Positions 21,791 through 33,979 are shown, counted from the stretch's first letter. The stretch is DNA of 64,000 nucleotides from Candidula unifasciata (GCA_905116865.2 CAJHNH020002091.1:1-64000); one strand, 5' to 3'. Translations and numbers: made by a program. The notes: a model not told the origin generated them from the letters alone.

Positions 21791-22090
21791 CACCCTTAAA
21801 GGTAAAGGTGAAGTTGGGAGCCAGCGTCTTTGCACACGGTTATAAACCATAAGTGCTCTGTCACCAGTGCGGACGGCTGATAAGACACTGTCCGCCTGTG
21901 TCGCCGTTTGCACGAAACTCCATAGCTGCAGCGACGTTTCTCCGTTTACCCCAGGGTGTTAACTCTGGTACCCATTTCCTAGAGGCTGGGTGAATTCAAG
22001 GAATCGTTTTTAACACCGGCCGTGGGCTGCAGCAAGTCGCCGCTGGATTTGAAAGCGAGTCTCCTATCGACTGCGCTAATGCGGAGCGTT
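21790..22090 (-). mobile_element. SINE-like element, family H
   Basis: On the minus strand: tRNA-like head 'GCATTAGCGCAGTCGATAGG' (box A type) and 'CGCTTTCAAATCCAGCGG' (box B type). A ~200-bp body includes 'CCCAGCCTCTAGGAAATGGG' and 'TACCAGAGTTAACACCCTGG'. The tail is T/C-rich 'CTTCACCTTTACCTTTAAGG'. Only copy in the window, so the family call rests on structure. Confidence 0.6.
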
Positions 22091-22175
22091 ACATAATACA
22101 CACATACTTACGTACGTACATACATACGTACGTACGTATGTACATACATACATTCATACACACACACACATACTC

Positions 22176-22242
<67 letters not shown>

Positions 22243-22345
22243 TAGACAGATAGACAGACATGCATGCATGCATGCATGCATGCACGCATGCATACATACA
22301 CATCTACCTACCTACCTACCTACATACATACATACATACATACCT
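22090..22345. repeat. compound tetranucleotide microsatellite
   Basis: In order: GTAC/ATAC units, an AC run, about 20 units of CAGA (22175-22258 with two GATA interruptions), TGCA units, CTAC units and ATAC units. Confidence 0.95.
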
Positions 22346-22361
22346 ATATACATGCATAACA

Positions 22362-22537
22362 CCCCGGTGAAGGCTGGTTTTTTTTTCACATCGATTTCTA
22401 GTAATTTCCCCCTGGTCTTTTGGAAGTAAGACCAGACGCCCGTGTGTATTCTTGCGCAAATAAAAAATACCTTAGCAGTTGAAAATTAAACACTAGTAGT
22501 TTAACGGCGCTGTCCGGGCAAAATTTTGACTCTCCCC

Positions 22538-22560
<23 letters not shown>
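22362..22560 (+). mobile_element. SINE family B, body only, with (AT)n tail
   Basis: Matches 5640-5850: 'GTGAAGGCTGGTTTTTTTTT', 'TTCTAGTAATTTCCCCC', 'TATTCTTGCGCAAATAAAAA', 'GCTGTCCGGGCAAAATTTTG'. It then ends in a TATATA run (22544-22572). The tRNA-like head is missing. Confidence 0.75.
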
Positions 22561-22574
<14 letters not shown>

Positions 22575-22579
22575 AAATT

Positions 22580-23355
22580 TTAATTTCAGCTTCATAGCAA
22601 ACGGGTCACCTCATCTTTGCTCCGCTCCTGTGCCAACGAAAAACACACAGAATGTTTATCACAGTCCCTTGTGGAAAGACTGACAAACTGCTGTCTCAGC
22701 AAATCTAGCATGCACTCGTATTAAAAGCATATGGTAGCCATCCAAAGTGCTAACACAAACAGCCCGCCGTTAGCAATGCAGTTCATCATTGATGGTAGTA
22801 GAAGTCATTAAAAGATCAGCAGTTGCACACGCGATCAATTTTAATCAAATAATGGCCCCACCAATATAGCGTCAACCGGCATTGCGCCATTTTCTGAATC
22901 TACAAATCACACCAACACGTAGATCAGTCGAAAAACATTCCAAATGAAATCCGCAGCTCACAGTGTCACGCCATGCACTCAACTCAGAAGCTGGGCAACG
23001 AAACTATATACTTCCAGTCTACAAATGTAGCAAAAAAGCAACGGCCACAGTCTGGCAGAAGCAAAAATGGTTGCCTCGGCTCACAACAGTGGCAGTGCCT
23101 AGCGTTCATTTGGACCTGAAGCATTATGTGAGGGTTAATAAAGTGTCACCCCAGCAGTACCCTACTATTAGCTGGGGAAGGGATTTCGGACATTACATCC
23201 ACCAGCAAGCCTCTCCCCAACAACGACCTGACTGCCTTCTTTAACGACTGTTCACCCAACAGCCATGCAGTTCTTTGGCACGAAGGAGACGCCTTGAACT
23301 TGGGTTTCGGACTGCCGACTCCCTACACGAAGATATATGTGTGCTACTGGTGTCC
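22580..23355. other. no recognised gene
   Basis: Contains a 93-codon + strand open frame (22963-23244) without a recognisable domain. Otherwise featureless. Confidence 0.35.
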
Positions 23356-23360
23356 CGTAG

Positions 23361-23588
23361 CCAAAATACTATCTCACTGTATTACTAAAATTCAGCACGA
23401 ATTCTCAAACGTGCATTAGTTAAAGAAAACACACACATATACATAGACTCATTACCTGCCACCCGCTTGCTTGCTGGTGCAGCACACATGACTACATATT
23501 TATATAAGTATATAATGAGTTTTCTTTAACTAATGCGCGTTTGAGAATGCGTGCTGACTTTTAGTAATACAGTGAGATAGTATTTTGG
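23361..23588. repeat. foldback: 70-bp inverted repeat, 88-bp loop
   Basis: Left arm 23361-23430 (starts 'CCAAAATACTATCTCACTGT') and right arm 23519-23588 (ends 'GAGATAGTATTTTGG') are reverse complements at about 67 of 70 positions. RNA or single-stranded DNA from here would form a long hairpin. It has no coding content. The arms could be MITE terminal repeats or a local inverted duplication. Confidence 0.93.
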
Positions 23589-23589
23589 G

Positions 23590-24985
23590 AGAGAGAGAGT
23601 GAGACAAGGGAAGAATCATTCCGAATGACCACAAATATGTAAGACACTGACACAGGGAATTCCCTATGCACACAAGGTCGGCATGACTGGCTCCAAGAAG
23701 GGATAGTAAATTCAAATGGCTCAGTCAGATCAGATACAGTCCTTGCTGTGACAGAAAGTTGGCTGAAATAAAGGACTGCCCTAGAAAGGTGCACCAGAGG
23801 GACGGTTTCAGAAAGAGATGCATACTTTGTGGTAGGGTAACATTGCTCGAACAATGTATTCTGCAAGCCACCAGGGCGAGAGAGAGAGAGATAGAGAGGG
23901 GGGGGGGGGGAGAGAGAGGGATCACCGCGTAACTAATTACAGTAAAAGTATAGCGTTCATTGAGTCTTCTGTTTCGATATCCAAACGTGCTTGTAGTCAG
24001 CCATACAGTTTTTGCGTGAGAACAGCAAATCAAGTGCTGTGTCTCTACGTTCATTTCTAGGTGGCCAAGTGGTCACAGATGGAACTGTTGTAGCAAGGTA
24101 GAGCAGTGTGAACTTGAATCTTGCAGGTAAATTGGGTGCTTAGATAATGTCATGTTCTCAAGTGTATCTGGTGTAGCTTGATGAGATGTCATCGCGAAAA
24201 AAGGTGAAATATTTTAAAGAAGAGAATTCCGAGTGTCTGTAATTATTTCTTCTTCCATTCGTGAACCCGCCAGCGTTAGAACAAATGTTGCTCCATTAAA
24301 TAGCGTCTAGGTGTCCGATGGAACGGGGCGTATATTGGTACATGGCCTGGTGTAGCGTAGTTCAATCAGTTTCAAATTCCACGTTTTACTGGTGTAAGAT
24401 TTATTGTCCTCTTTCTGTCTCACACAGATAATAGCGGGCAAGTCGCCTTTACAAGCAGTTGGAAATACCGCGCGTATAATGTTCTACGTTGTATCATTAG
24501 AGAATGGGATGGTCCGAAAGCCTATAGTTTAGTGTGTGAGTCCAGCTGCTAGCATTTTCCTTTCTATTCTTTTCTCTCGCATTACTTTCTTTTGAAAAAG
24601 CTCAGTCCTATCATGTCAAACATGTTTCGTTTGTATAGTGTGACACTTGCGGGACGTCTCTCGGTTAGCCAGTGTTCTGGGTGGTGATAAATCTCAGTGT
24701 CGCGGACAAAACGCCCACTGACCTTCGCATCCGTGGTTCATGTGTCTGAATCATCGGCATATTTCCGCGCAAAATAAGTTTGAGAATGCTACAAAAACTA
24801 CATTTGCCTGCAATCATGACATCTAATTGCGTCAACCAATATTTCACTGCACGTTCAACGGAATAACGATTACAACGATAGTAAAAACGTCGCTAGTTTA
24901 CAGGCACAATTAGAATAAAAAATCCAAATAGTAAGAGCTAGGAAAAAACACGTCCTCTCGGTAGGGAGTCGGCAACTTGGCGTGT
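23590..24985. other. no recognised gene; GA/G tract
   Basis: A GAGAGA plus G10 tract lies at 23877-23922. A weak tRNA-like sequence ('GGCCAAGTGGTCACAGATGG' with 'TGAACTTGAATC') at 24060-24130 might be an old SINE head. No gene. Confidence 0.4.
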
Positions 24986-25011
24986 GTGTGTGTGTGTGGA
25001 TAAGGACTGCA

Positions 25012-25262
25012 GCCGTGGAGTAGAGGGTATACACTTGCTTGGGGATTGGAAGGTCGTTGGTTCGTGTCCTGACGGAGCCTGATTTTGTCCAACAATAATG
25101 TTGGCTCCCAGGTCAACCAAGCTTTGAGTTGGTATCAGGTACAGTTCTGTGAAGTAAAGGCGGTCGGTGTGATGCTGGCTACGTTACCCATGTAGTGCCG
25201 TTTGCACTATAAAATATATATGCCCAGTACGCCTAAAGGCACGGAAAAGGGTCCTTCACTTT
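25012..25262 (+). mobile_element. SINE family A1
   Basis: Head 'GCCGTGGAGTAGAGGGTATA' with 'GGTCGTTGGTTCGTGTCC', body 'GTGAAGTAAAGGCGGTCGGT' and 'GGCTACGTTACCCATGTAG', tail 'CGCCTAAAGGCACGGAAAAG'. Preceded directly by a GT run. Confidence 0.88.
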
Positions 25263-25264
25263 AT

Positions 25265-26735
25265 AAATACGGATAGTTAACATACGCTTGATAAATAGAT
25301 ATCAACGTTTTATTTATATCCAGCAGTTTTTGCCTTTTCACTTCCAAATGTGGAAATCGATTCTAGAAGTTGATATCACATCCCGTATTAATTTGCGGGC
25401 TGGAAACACACTCGGCAGAAAGCAAACGACAATGTCAATATCTCTAATGCATTCAAATCAGGCAATCAAAACACGATAGTAAACCTTTAAAGCTGCGGAT
25501 CGATACATCCAGACGTTTGGGTCGCCAGTAAAGAAAATAACTGAAAGAAGCCCACTTTTCTCCCGAAAAAATAGCAACTGTTTTCTTAACTCAGTGACTC
25601 GTTTCTTACTGAAAGAAAAGGGGTTTTATTAACTGGATCAGCACTGTTTCTAAGCAGACGCGAGTCTGATTCAGGATCCACCCTCCATGACGCTAATTAA
25701 GTCATTTAAAACGCTAGCAAGGATTTATAGCACCCTGTATTGATCCTTAATAGGATACTGAGGGGTTTTAGCGACCGACCCAAGCCTTGATCCATCCTAT
25801 TTGTTTATTTTAGCGATTTGCGCCAGACGCGGCATCTTCAACGTTTCCTTGAGGAAATGGAGCTGGCACCGAGTAACTGACATAGAAAGGGTGCAGGTTG
25901 ACCGTGGCAGAAAAAAAAAAAAGTTGAAGTGTCTTTTTGTCTCCACAAATAAAATGTCTCAGTAATGGTTGGCTTTTTTATACTCTTATTTTTTTCTGTC
26001 CCCAATCAACTCAACATACAGCCTCTCTTTTCGTTCTCCATTCCCATTTTTAAAAAAAAGCCTGACCACGTTTAACCAGCTGTTGACAGGAGACTTGTGC
26101 GGTTCGCTCATAACAGCTGGTTGTACATACCCAGGTTTTTTAACATTTTCTTTTGTAATATTGAAGGGAATGGAGAATCAACACATGAAGTTTCATTACC
26201 GGTGTTTTTTAAACGAGAAGTGTACAGACCTCAATCAAGACTGTGGTGCGGCGCGTGTTTACTTATGATTACAGTTTGACTTCCACCGGAATACTAACCG
26301 ATGAGACCTGGACTCTCTCTGCAACACGCAGCGAGCATATCTACAGCAAATTGTCTGGGGTGCCTGTCAGCATAGCAAATATTAGAGTCCCCACGCTTGA
26401 ACGTTCTCTATGCATGTCTGTCGAGTCTGCCGTGTCTAGCTCGCAGTCTAGGTAAATGATCTGTTGCCTTCGTGAGAGGAGGTTGACTGAACTCATCACG
26501 TGTCAGTCGCTATTAATCCTTGTGTATCAGGCACCATTTGGACTTCTAAACATATCGAAGAGATCTGCCTATATGTTATAACACCCCACCACGGTATTGG
26601 TTACATCATTGAAAATAATACACTCATGCCTATATTTCAATGTCTGAAATAACCCAACCACACAGGAAAGCAGATAACTGAAGGGTGGCATAATAATGGT
26701 TTGTTGTTTTAAAGATTTATTACCTTTTTTTTTTT
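25265..26735. other. no recognised gene
   Basis: Mixed AT-rich sequence with short open frames up to 99 codons (25969-26268, +), of no recognisable family. Confidence 0.35.
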
Positions 26736-26737
26736 AC

Positions 26738-26966
26738 AGGACTTTACAGAACCAACCCCAGCATTTTTTTTCCTGTTTGTGATTTCAATAGGCAGTTTTA
26801 CGTTTATTAGTTTACCATTGCTTTTTAAATGGCTGTCGATACCACTGTCAAATCCAACGCTAGATGGTCTGTTGCCAAATCGCCAGCAGCTGTAATCGAA
26901 ACCAGCAGCTCGGAGTTACGAAACCATTCCGCAAACACCTAAACCACTGACGCCAAGGTGGCACAG
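26738..26966 (-). mobile_element. SINE family C, divergent copy
   Basis: On the + strand 'GGACTTTACAGAACCAACCC', 'TAGTTTACCATTGC', 'CGATACCACTGTCAAATCCA' and 'GCTGTAATCGAAACCAGCAG' align in order with the other minus-strand C copies. About 70 percent like them by eye. Confidence 0.8.
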
Positions 26967-26969
26967 TTG

Positions 26970-27285
26970 TTTGATACGGTTGAAGAGGGTTTCTGTGAGT
27001 TTTTGTAATGTTTGATTCGCATCCTAATCCTATTAGTGACACCTCTTAGAATAATTCGAGGTCAATGTTTTCACCTGTTTATTCTTCAGTTCTGTTCTGT
27101 CATACGCAACGCTTTTAATTATAATAGATGGAGGAATTCAATACAGCACCTCTGACCTACATATCTGAGATCCAATTCGCATATAAGACAAGAGACTAAG
27201 CAATATAATGTATCCAATTTTATAAGAAAGTGGCGCTGAAACTAAATCGACTATGCACTCAGAATGGATAAGACAAGACTTCCCC
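26970..27285. other. no recognised feature
   Basis: Unique-looking sequence. Confidence 0.4.
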
Positions 27286-27289
27286 ACTA

Positions 27290-27476
27290 AGCCCTCATAT
27301 GGACACCGTAAGGCAAAAGAAATCGGGGAAGACCGAGAGAGACCTGTGTAGAAACATCATCAGGGAAGGCTGAGACATGGGCCTAATGAATATCCAAGAC
27401 CTAAAACAGGTGGGCAACAGAAAGCATGGAGAGCTTTGTCCTCCGCCCTATGGTCAAAGGACAGACTAACTAACTA
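27290..27476 (+). pseudogene. LINE C-terminal tail
   Basis: Plus-strand reading 'GKTERDLCRNI' then 'DLKQVGNRKHGELCPP' resembles the '(R)GRP..TWRR...A.DR..W..L...LC' tail of LINEs. It ends in ACTAACTAACTAACC, a short tandem tail like that at 50500-50517. Confidence 0.5.
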
Positions 27477-27534
27477 ACCTCTGGCCTCTCTCATTCGCGT
27501 TCTTCCTTGGTGTCTTTTGGAGGATCTTTTGGAC

Positions 27535-27610
27535 ACACACACACATACACACACACGAAGCAAACACACTCACTCATACGCAAACACACACACTCACACA
27601 CATATGTGTG
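27535..27610. repeat. imperfect (AC)n microsatellite
   Basis: CACACA units interrupted by TA, GAAGC and CTCAT. Confidence 0.85.
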
Positions 27611-27899
27611 TATGTCTTCTTGGCACAGAACTATACTATCTCAAATTTTTACATCTCTGTAGTAGAAACTACTCACCCTCTATCGTACTGAGAAGTTAGA
27701 AACTACACAATGTTTGCTAGAAGATCCAGTTTGTAGAATTATTGCTTCCAAACAAGTAAACCAAACCAGAGGTCAAATAAACCACGTGCCAAAATGAACA
27801 TATGGAGAACATGTTCTTTTAAAATATTAGTCCAAATAACGTTTTGTTGGAACTGATTCCATAACTCTTTTTTTCTCGAATTACAGTTGCGTTGTATCG

Positions 27900-28165
27900 T
27901 TTAATAGAAATGTTTATAAACTCTATGAGCAACGTGGGCCCTTTGAGTGCGGAGACGCAGATAGATCACTACGGTCTAAGGAGAATGGCACTGCGAGGAG
28001 TTACCGGGAGATCTAGCCAACGCTCAGCATTCAGGGGAAAGATGAGACGGATAAACAATCAGACGGTTACTGGTGCCATCGGAATTGGAACTCTTCGCCT
28101 ACTGTTGAATATGGTGACTGAGCACTTATGGGAGTGTCTTGAGTGCTGTGATGACGATTCTTAAT
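27900..28165 (+). pseudogene. RNase H-type LINE 3' end (family N)
   Basis: Plus-strand frame 27892-28164 reads 'HYGLRRMALRGVTGRSSQRS', then 'INNQTVTGAIGIGTLRLLLN', then 'HLWECLECCDDDS' and stop. The final 'HLWEC.EC' is a C-x2-C zinc knuckle at the extreme C-terminus. It keeps only the last ~90 codons and is the most intact C-terminus of this family in the window. Confidence 0.75.
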
Positions 28166-28284
28166 TCAAAATTCAACATTGGTCAATGTGGAATACATTT
28201 CCCGGGGTGGAGTCTAGGGTTTCTAAATGGAGAACTAGGAATAAAGCCACTGAACCCTCCCTTCAACAAAGTATGTCGTAGGAG

Positions 28285-28475
28285 GCCACTAATTAAGGTG
28301 TTTCTTTCATCTGCCCAGGAGGCAAGGGATCAACAGTTTGCATACAAAAAAGTCAGATCCGTAAAACGGATGAGTATACAAAAGTCAAGTTCAAGATCGA
28401 GATAAAAGACAAGGAGTAGAGGAACAACTGTAACTTTCCGTTGGAGTTTACAACCGGTGAATGCTAATAATGATA
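28285..28475 (+). repeat. interspersed repeat family F
   Basis: Shares 'CCAGGAGGCAAGGGATCAAC', 'CAGTTTGCATACAAA', 'GTAAAACGGATGAGTATAC', 'AGTAGAGGAACAACTG' and the end 'GTTTACAACCGGTGAATGC' with the other F copies. Confidence 0.75.
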
Positions 28476-28479
28476 AGAA

Positions 28480-30015
28480 AAATCGATCCCATAACGTATG
28501 GATTTGAAGAATGTGTCACCTGTCTCTGGTAGTTCAAAAGTCATTTCAGACCTTTTCGCGAACATTCGTTCATTCGCTATCCTATTGTGACGCATTCATC
28601 CCTTGAGACTCGTGCTAGATTTCTCCATTCTGTTGTGTTTGTGCAATTCCCCCCCCCCCCCCCCCCCCCTCCACCACCCACCCACCTACCCACCCAACAA
28701 TATTGTACATTCAATATATTCCAAAACCTCTTGTTTCTCTCAAATTTGCTTCAAAATCTCTTGCGTGTCCTCACTACCTCGATCCATTTCTTTCTCCTGT
28801 TGGGTACCTATTTTGTGATTCCGTGCTTGCTTCGTCAAATAATGGGAAGATATATATATATATATATTTAAATATCTACATGTATAACTGTTGATACTTG
28901 CAGTTGTCCTTGCATTTCTCTCATTTCCTCACCCTTCTTGAATTAATCCCATTGAATGTTTATCATTTTCCTCAGCAATTTGTTTTCGAATGCATTTAGT
29001 TTTCCGTAAATGTCTGTAATTGTTTTCTAGGTTTCAATGGCATTTGATAGATTTTAAAAAAAAAAAAAAAAAAACAACTAATAGCTGAACAAATATACCT
29101 ACATTTGAAAACTGTGCAATTTAGAGTTCTTCGTGAGCATGTATAAGATTATAAAGATAACGTAAAGACGGGAGCATATTTGGTTTTACTTTGTCAAAAC
29201 TATCTGTCGGGCTCGTCGTTTTGATTCAGTTTTGACTAATTTCGTGTTTCCTGTTCCGACTACAAATTCTCCAAAATCGACAAGAATGCTTCCACAAATG
29301 CTTGTGTCGTGAATACTTTATCGACAAGTTGAAGTTAGACTGCACTGGTTGTCTCCATTATTAAGTCGCTAATCATATCGTGCATTGTGACAGTTGTACA
29401 GGTGCAAATTAAACCGATAGTTAGTAGTGTTTCCAGTGTAGAGACATGGCTTTTTCAACTCTGCCAGGCGTCCCAGAACCTGGGTGCTCAGCCACTTTAG
29501 GCTATAACTCACCCTCAGTAATTCAATGCTGGGCTATCCCCTTTGTCATATTTAAAGAGGGGCTAAATACCCACCCACCTCTACCCCCCGTAGTATCCTA
29601 CCTACCCAATAAACCAAATGGAGACATTATCATATAATGTGTGTGTTTATACATTTGATTTTAGATTTAAAAAATATTGTATTCATTGGGTGCCACCTAA
29701 TACCTAATAATTAAATTTTCTATAATTGCTAACCTAAACAAGGCTTAGGCTTCCATGAGTCCCGCCTCCTCAGTGGTTATAAGGAAGATGAGGTCTTCCC
29801 TTTTCCTACGATTTTTTTGAGGCGGCGCCCCGATCGCAACTGAAAGTTTCAAAGCTCTTGGTCGCAAATCATTTAAAGGGGATAAATAGGAAAAGATGAA
29901 ACCCCTTTTATAGGCCGTGAACCAACTCACGCCAAGTTGTCACGTAACACAATTTCTTGATTATAAAACTACGGATATTTAATTAACAAAAACAAAACAA
30001 GACACACAAAAATTA
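28480..30015. other. no recognised gene; C21 and A-runs
   Basis: Contains a C21 run (28649-28669), an AT run near 28850 and an A19 run near 29056. A ~30-base piece at 29918-29950 ('GAACCAACTCACGCCAAGTT') matches the 3' end of LINE family X. No gene. Confidence 0.45.
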
Positions 30016-30019
30016 TGCT

Positions 30020-30350
30020 ATGAGATAAGAACCGTCATTATAGCACTTGGTACATTGCCATAAGCGCTCTGTCTTTATCTTCAGCAGCAAGCTCAGAGTT
30101 ATCAATTCGACGGTACCAATAACTGTTTCATCGTATGCCCGTCTCCCTCCCCTCACCCCCCCCCCCCGCCCCCACGAGTGTTGAGCGTCTGGCAAATCCC
30201 CTGGTCATCCCCCGCTGTACTATTCTCTTCAGACAGTGATGATCTATTTGTGCCTCCGCACTCTTTACCAGCTCTCAGGGGGCCCTCACGTCTAGCTTCT
30301 CATGCATTAGTTTACCACCACGTGCTGCAGAGCCAGCCAATCTATCTGCC
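30020..30350 (-). pseudogene. RNase H-type LINE 3' end (family N)
   Basis: On the minus strand 'ADRLAGSAARG' (end of RNase H) near 30345 is followed by the linker and a C-terminus reading 'KTERLWQCTKCYNDGS' (30085-30025). A G-run inserted at about 30150-30168 shifts the frame. Same domain order as the copies at 16835 and 37185. Confidence 0.75.
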
Positions 30351-30359
30351 TTATCGATT

Positions 30360-31002
30360 TAAAAAAAAAAGGGGGGGGGGGGATGGGTGGGGACATCACA
30401 AAGACTTGATATATTTATACCATATATGATAAAGTGACTAGAAAAACACAAACATAGCTGCAGATCAACAGAACCAGTAGTTTTGTTCTCTTCTACACTT
30501 TAAATTTCGATTCCTTCCGCCTTGTTGCTCAGAAGTTATAGTGCGTTTTAAATGTCTTTAACTTTAACAAATGTGTCTCGAAAACACCTATACGGATCAG
30601 CACGAATTTTGCTTGTGACCTTAGGTTTCCTGTCTTTATAATTTGATGATTGACAGTAACACAGGTGCTGCTGTTTTTTTTTTTTTTTTTTTAAAGTAAC
30701 ATAACATTTTAATCTTTTTTTTTTTTGAGTAATAATTGGTGTACGCCTTAAAAAGTATACAGTAATTGACACTCACATGGAGATTGTTTACAAATCAATG
30801 CGCATACGCAGCGACGCTTTGTTATTGTTTTGATAGCCTATCCAGCATACAATGAAAAACTTTGTTCATGTAGCTTACTAAAGATTAATGCAGGAGATGA
30901 CCATCTGAGAGTGAAACGCCTACGAAATGCGTGCAATTTTATTTATGAAAACTTGAAGTTACGCAGTTAACTGTAAACATGCTGACTGCTTGTTTTGAAT
31001 CA

Positions 31003-31049
<47 letters not shown>

Positions 31050-32160
31050 TGTGTGTGTTAAAAATGGAGCAAAATAAAAATAGATGTTTGTTAACACTAA
31101 AACAAATTTATTACAAAGACATGATTGTTAACAGTTACTTGCCAAGTCTCAACAACCTACACCGAACGCTTTCTGAGTTATAGATTTTTAAAGTTTGGCC
31201 GACTTCTGAAACAGACTATACTGGAATCTTTTCACAATTCGGTCTTTGTTTTATGGTTCGTATTCAAAGTCAGCGTTTTAGAAGAAGACAGTTCTCCTGC
31301 TTTACGGACAGTGCTACCATAGCCGCTGTGTAAGAGACTGAAGGCTAATCAGGTCTAATGTTAAAGATAGCATAACATGCACTTAGACAGCCTCTATTGT
31401 AGGAGACGGTACACACACAAACGGGAATAAGGAAGAGGAATTAATGTCATTGTTAAAAGTCAAGAAGGCTAACGTGGCATCAAATGCCTGCAGAAGTCGG
31501 ATGTAAAAGGGCACAACGCATTTACATTTTCGAATGAGTGCAGAGGAAGAAAAAGAAATTTTTTAAAGTTACAAATTGTAACTGACATAGGTATGGAGCT
31601 TAAAACATGTTCATAACGTGTTGACTGTTAAAACATCTAGCCAGATTTGTTCAGCTTAACGTAAAACGTGTAACATAGTAACGTTGCTTCAAACACATGG
31701 ATAACCGTCAATTATTTATGTTGTTTTTTAAACAGGGGGAATGGATCAATTATTGGCCATTTTAACAAACTCATGAAGCGAAATTTCACATGCAATGTAA
31801 TGGAGTAATCAAATGAGACGCAATCATAACAATGTGACAAACACATGTCAGCTGTTGGAGTTGTCAGTCTGTTGGTAATCCGATTATACACTCACAGGAA
31901 AACTGTCCAGTGGCAAGATTGCATTTTAAAAAAACCCGTGATTGTTTAACAACAATTTTTTTTAAGGACAATGTATATAAAAACGTGTGTACTGATTACA
32001 TAATGGACTAGCACACAGGACACACCCATAGATTTTCAGTCTCTCGCAGCAAATGTATTAAGATATAGATGCTACCTAGCTGGTCCCGTAACACACCGAT
32101 TACACACACGTCTTTCTCTCCATCTCAGTGTACCTTCTTGTCGGATCTATTTCTTTTTCT
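30360..32160. other. no recognised gene
   Basis: Contains A/G runs at 30361-30382, T-runs at 30674-30694 and 30715-30726, and the GT array at 31003. Otherwise AT-rich with no recognisable coding sequence. Confidence 0.45.
31003..31058. repeat. (GT)n microsatellite
   Basis: About 27 GT units with one CT interruption. Confidence 0.97.
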
Positions 32161-32169
32161 AAGTCCACA

Positions 32170-33045
32170 CATCATCATCATGTAGCAGGTCCTTTGCAGA
32201 ATGTCACTCTCATCACAGTCTGCCTGAAAGAAACTCGGTCTCTTGCCAGTTCTCCCGCCTCATGAACTTTCACACTCAAGGAGTCACTTATATCCTGTGC
32301 CCATCTTCGTGTCGGTCGACCCCTGGGCCTCCTTCCTGGTACCATGCCTTCTGTTATATTTTTTTTCCAATCCGTCGTGTCGCTTGATATGACCAAAATA
32401 TTTCAGCTTTCGAGAAAGGATGCTGTTTATTAGTCAATCTTCCTTGATGTTCAGATCTTTTAAGATGTCAATATTTCTAAACTTCTTAGTCCAAGATATT
32501 CTGAGAATCTTTCTATAGCATTTCAGCTCAAAAGCCCCTATTCTCTTTCTTAAGGACTGAGAGATAGTCCACGACTCACATCTGTATGTAGCGACAGGGA
32601 AGATGCATGCTCTCAAAATTCTAATTATTATCTCCTTGCTGGTGCTTAACCATAGACTTTTAAGGCTGTTCAATCTTAGGATTGCTATGGCCATCCTCCT
32701 TTTAATTTCTGTCGAACAGTCTCCATTGTTGTTTATTATAGAGTCTAGATATTCAAAGTTTGTGACATTTTCAATTTCTTCATCATTTATTGTTATTTTT
32801 GGGTGACAGCCAGTTTCATCGGTGGACATATTTTTCGTTTTCTTTAAATTCAAGAACAGATTTTGATCTTCACTGTGCTTTTGGACAAACAATATTAAAT
32901 TGTCTATCCCCTTTACGCTGTTCGAAAGGAGGACTGTCTCATATGCGTAGGGGAGTTCCAGAATAGGGTTGACACCAATTTTGAGCGGATCATAACTGTC
33001 ACAAGTCTGGTCATTTTTAGTCCACACATACTTACACATATTTTT
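32170..33045 (-). pseudogene. RTE/BovB-like LINE, 3' half
   Basis: The minus-strand frame (33039-32434, 201 codons) covers the end of the RT palm and the thumb. Where the catalytic YADD box is expected it reads 'LPYAYETVLLSNS', so the two aspartates are lost. It continues with 'EIENVTNFEYLDSIINNNGD', 'CSTEIKRRMAIAI', 'FPVATYRCESWTIS' and 'AFELKCYRKILRISWTKKF'. After a stop and frame change, 32396-32178 reads 'GRRPRGRPTRRWAQDISDSL' and ends 'TFCKGPAT'. The 3' end has CATGATGATG repeats. 5'-truncated within RT; inactive. Confidence 0.88.
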
Positions 33046-33329
33046 TCATCACACTGTTTGTCTTTTGTTCAAAAACGATTCTCAACAATAGTAAAAATAT
33101 GTCCCTCGACATTATTTTACGGGAGTTTTTAGCAAACAGTCTTTGCTCAAGTACTCTATTTTGAGTTTCTTTGTTCTAAGCATTAGCAGACAGACAGAAA
33201 AAAAAAATTAGTTCGTCCGAATCTGTGTCTGTCCATCGGGAAAGACGAGAAACTTTAGTGACTTAACTGTTTGAATTTACAGTAGCAGAAATACAGATAG
33301 AGCTGGAGTCATCAAAATCATGCACTACT

Positions 33330-33974
33330 GGTTTCAAATCATCGGTTCATCAAGATAACTGATCAATTTATTGCCGTTTTGGTGGCGCTTCCTTGTCGCT
33401 GCTCTCTGATTCCGACGATGAGGACGTCGGACAGGCAAACAGCTTTTTTTGGACACGCCGGTTTCAGCAGTCGATACTGATGGCCTAGTCAAATCTTCTT
33501 GTTCACTGTCAGAAGTACACATTTCAAAGTCATCGTCGCTATCACTTTTGACAGAAACTCCATCAATTCTTCATCAACTTTAACAAGTTTTCTTGCCATT
33601 TTGTACTAAGTGTAAAATAATCCAAAAGTACAAATATATATCAGGGCACAAAATACACAGATCACCGACCACGCTGTCACGGTAAACAAAGCAACGGGAT
33701 AACGCTAAATGCAGTAAACACACCTTAAACACGCCTAAAAGTACGTGCCAGTGCTTTTAATCATATGTAAATGGGTCAGTTTTATCTAAATATAGCTAAT
33801 GTATATTGCCCTTCAGCCAATAAAATACGAGGTAACAGAAATCTGTAAGAAAAGTCCAAAAACGGCTTAGGACGTCCATAGCACTGGGTGGCAAGAAAAA
33901 AAATAACGTCCAAAGACGGGCGTAGCAGCGTACAGGAAATCGGGAAAAGACGTCCATAGCAGCGAAAGGGTTAA
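33330..33974 (-). pseudogene. piggyBac-like 5' end and transposase N-terminus
   Basis: On the minus strand the element starts TTAA (33974-33971) and 'CCCTTTCGCTGC', the piggyBac-type terminus. Repeats of 'GCTATGGACGTC' occur at about 33962 and 33885. About 370 bp inside, an ATG at 33600 begins 'MARKLVKVDEELMEF'. A changed frame then gives 'SDSDDDFEMCTSDSEQEDL', and a third frame 'PTSSSSESESSDKEAPPKRQ'. Acidic Ser/Asp-rich N-termini are typical of piggyBac transposases. The catalytic core and the other end are absent. Confidence 0.7.
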
Positions 33975-33979
33975 TGTTT

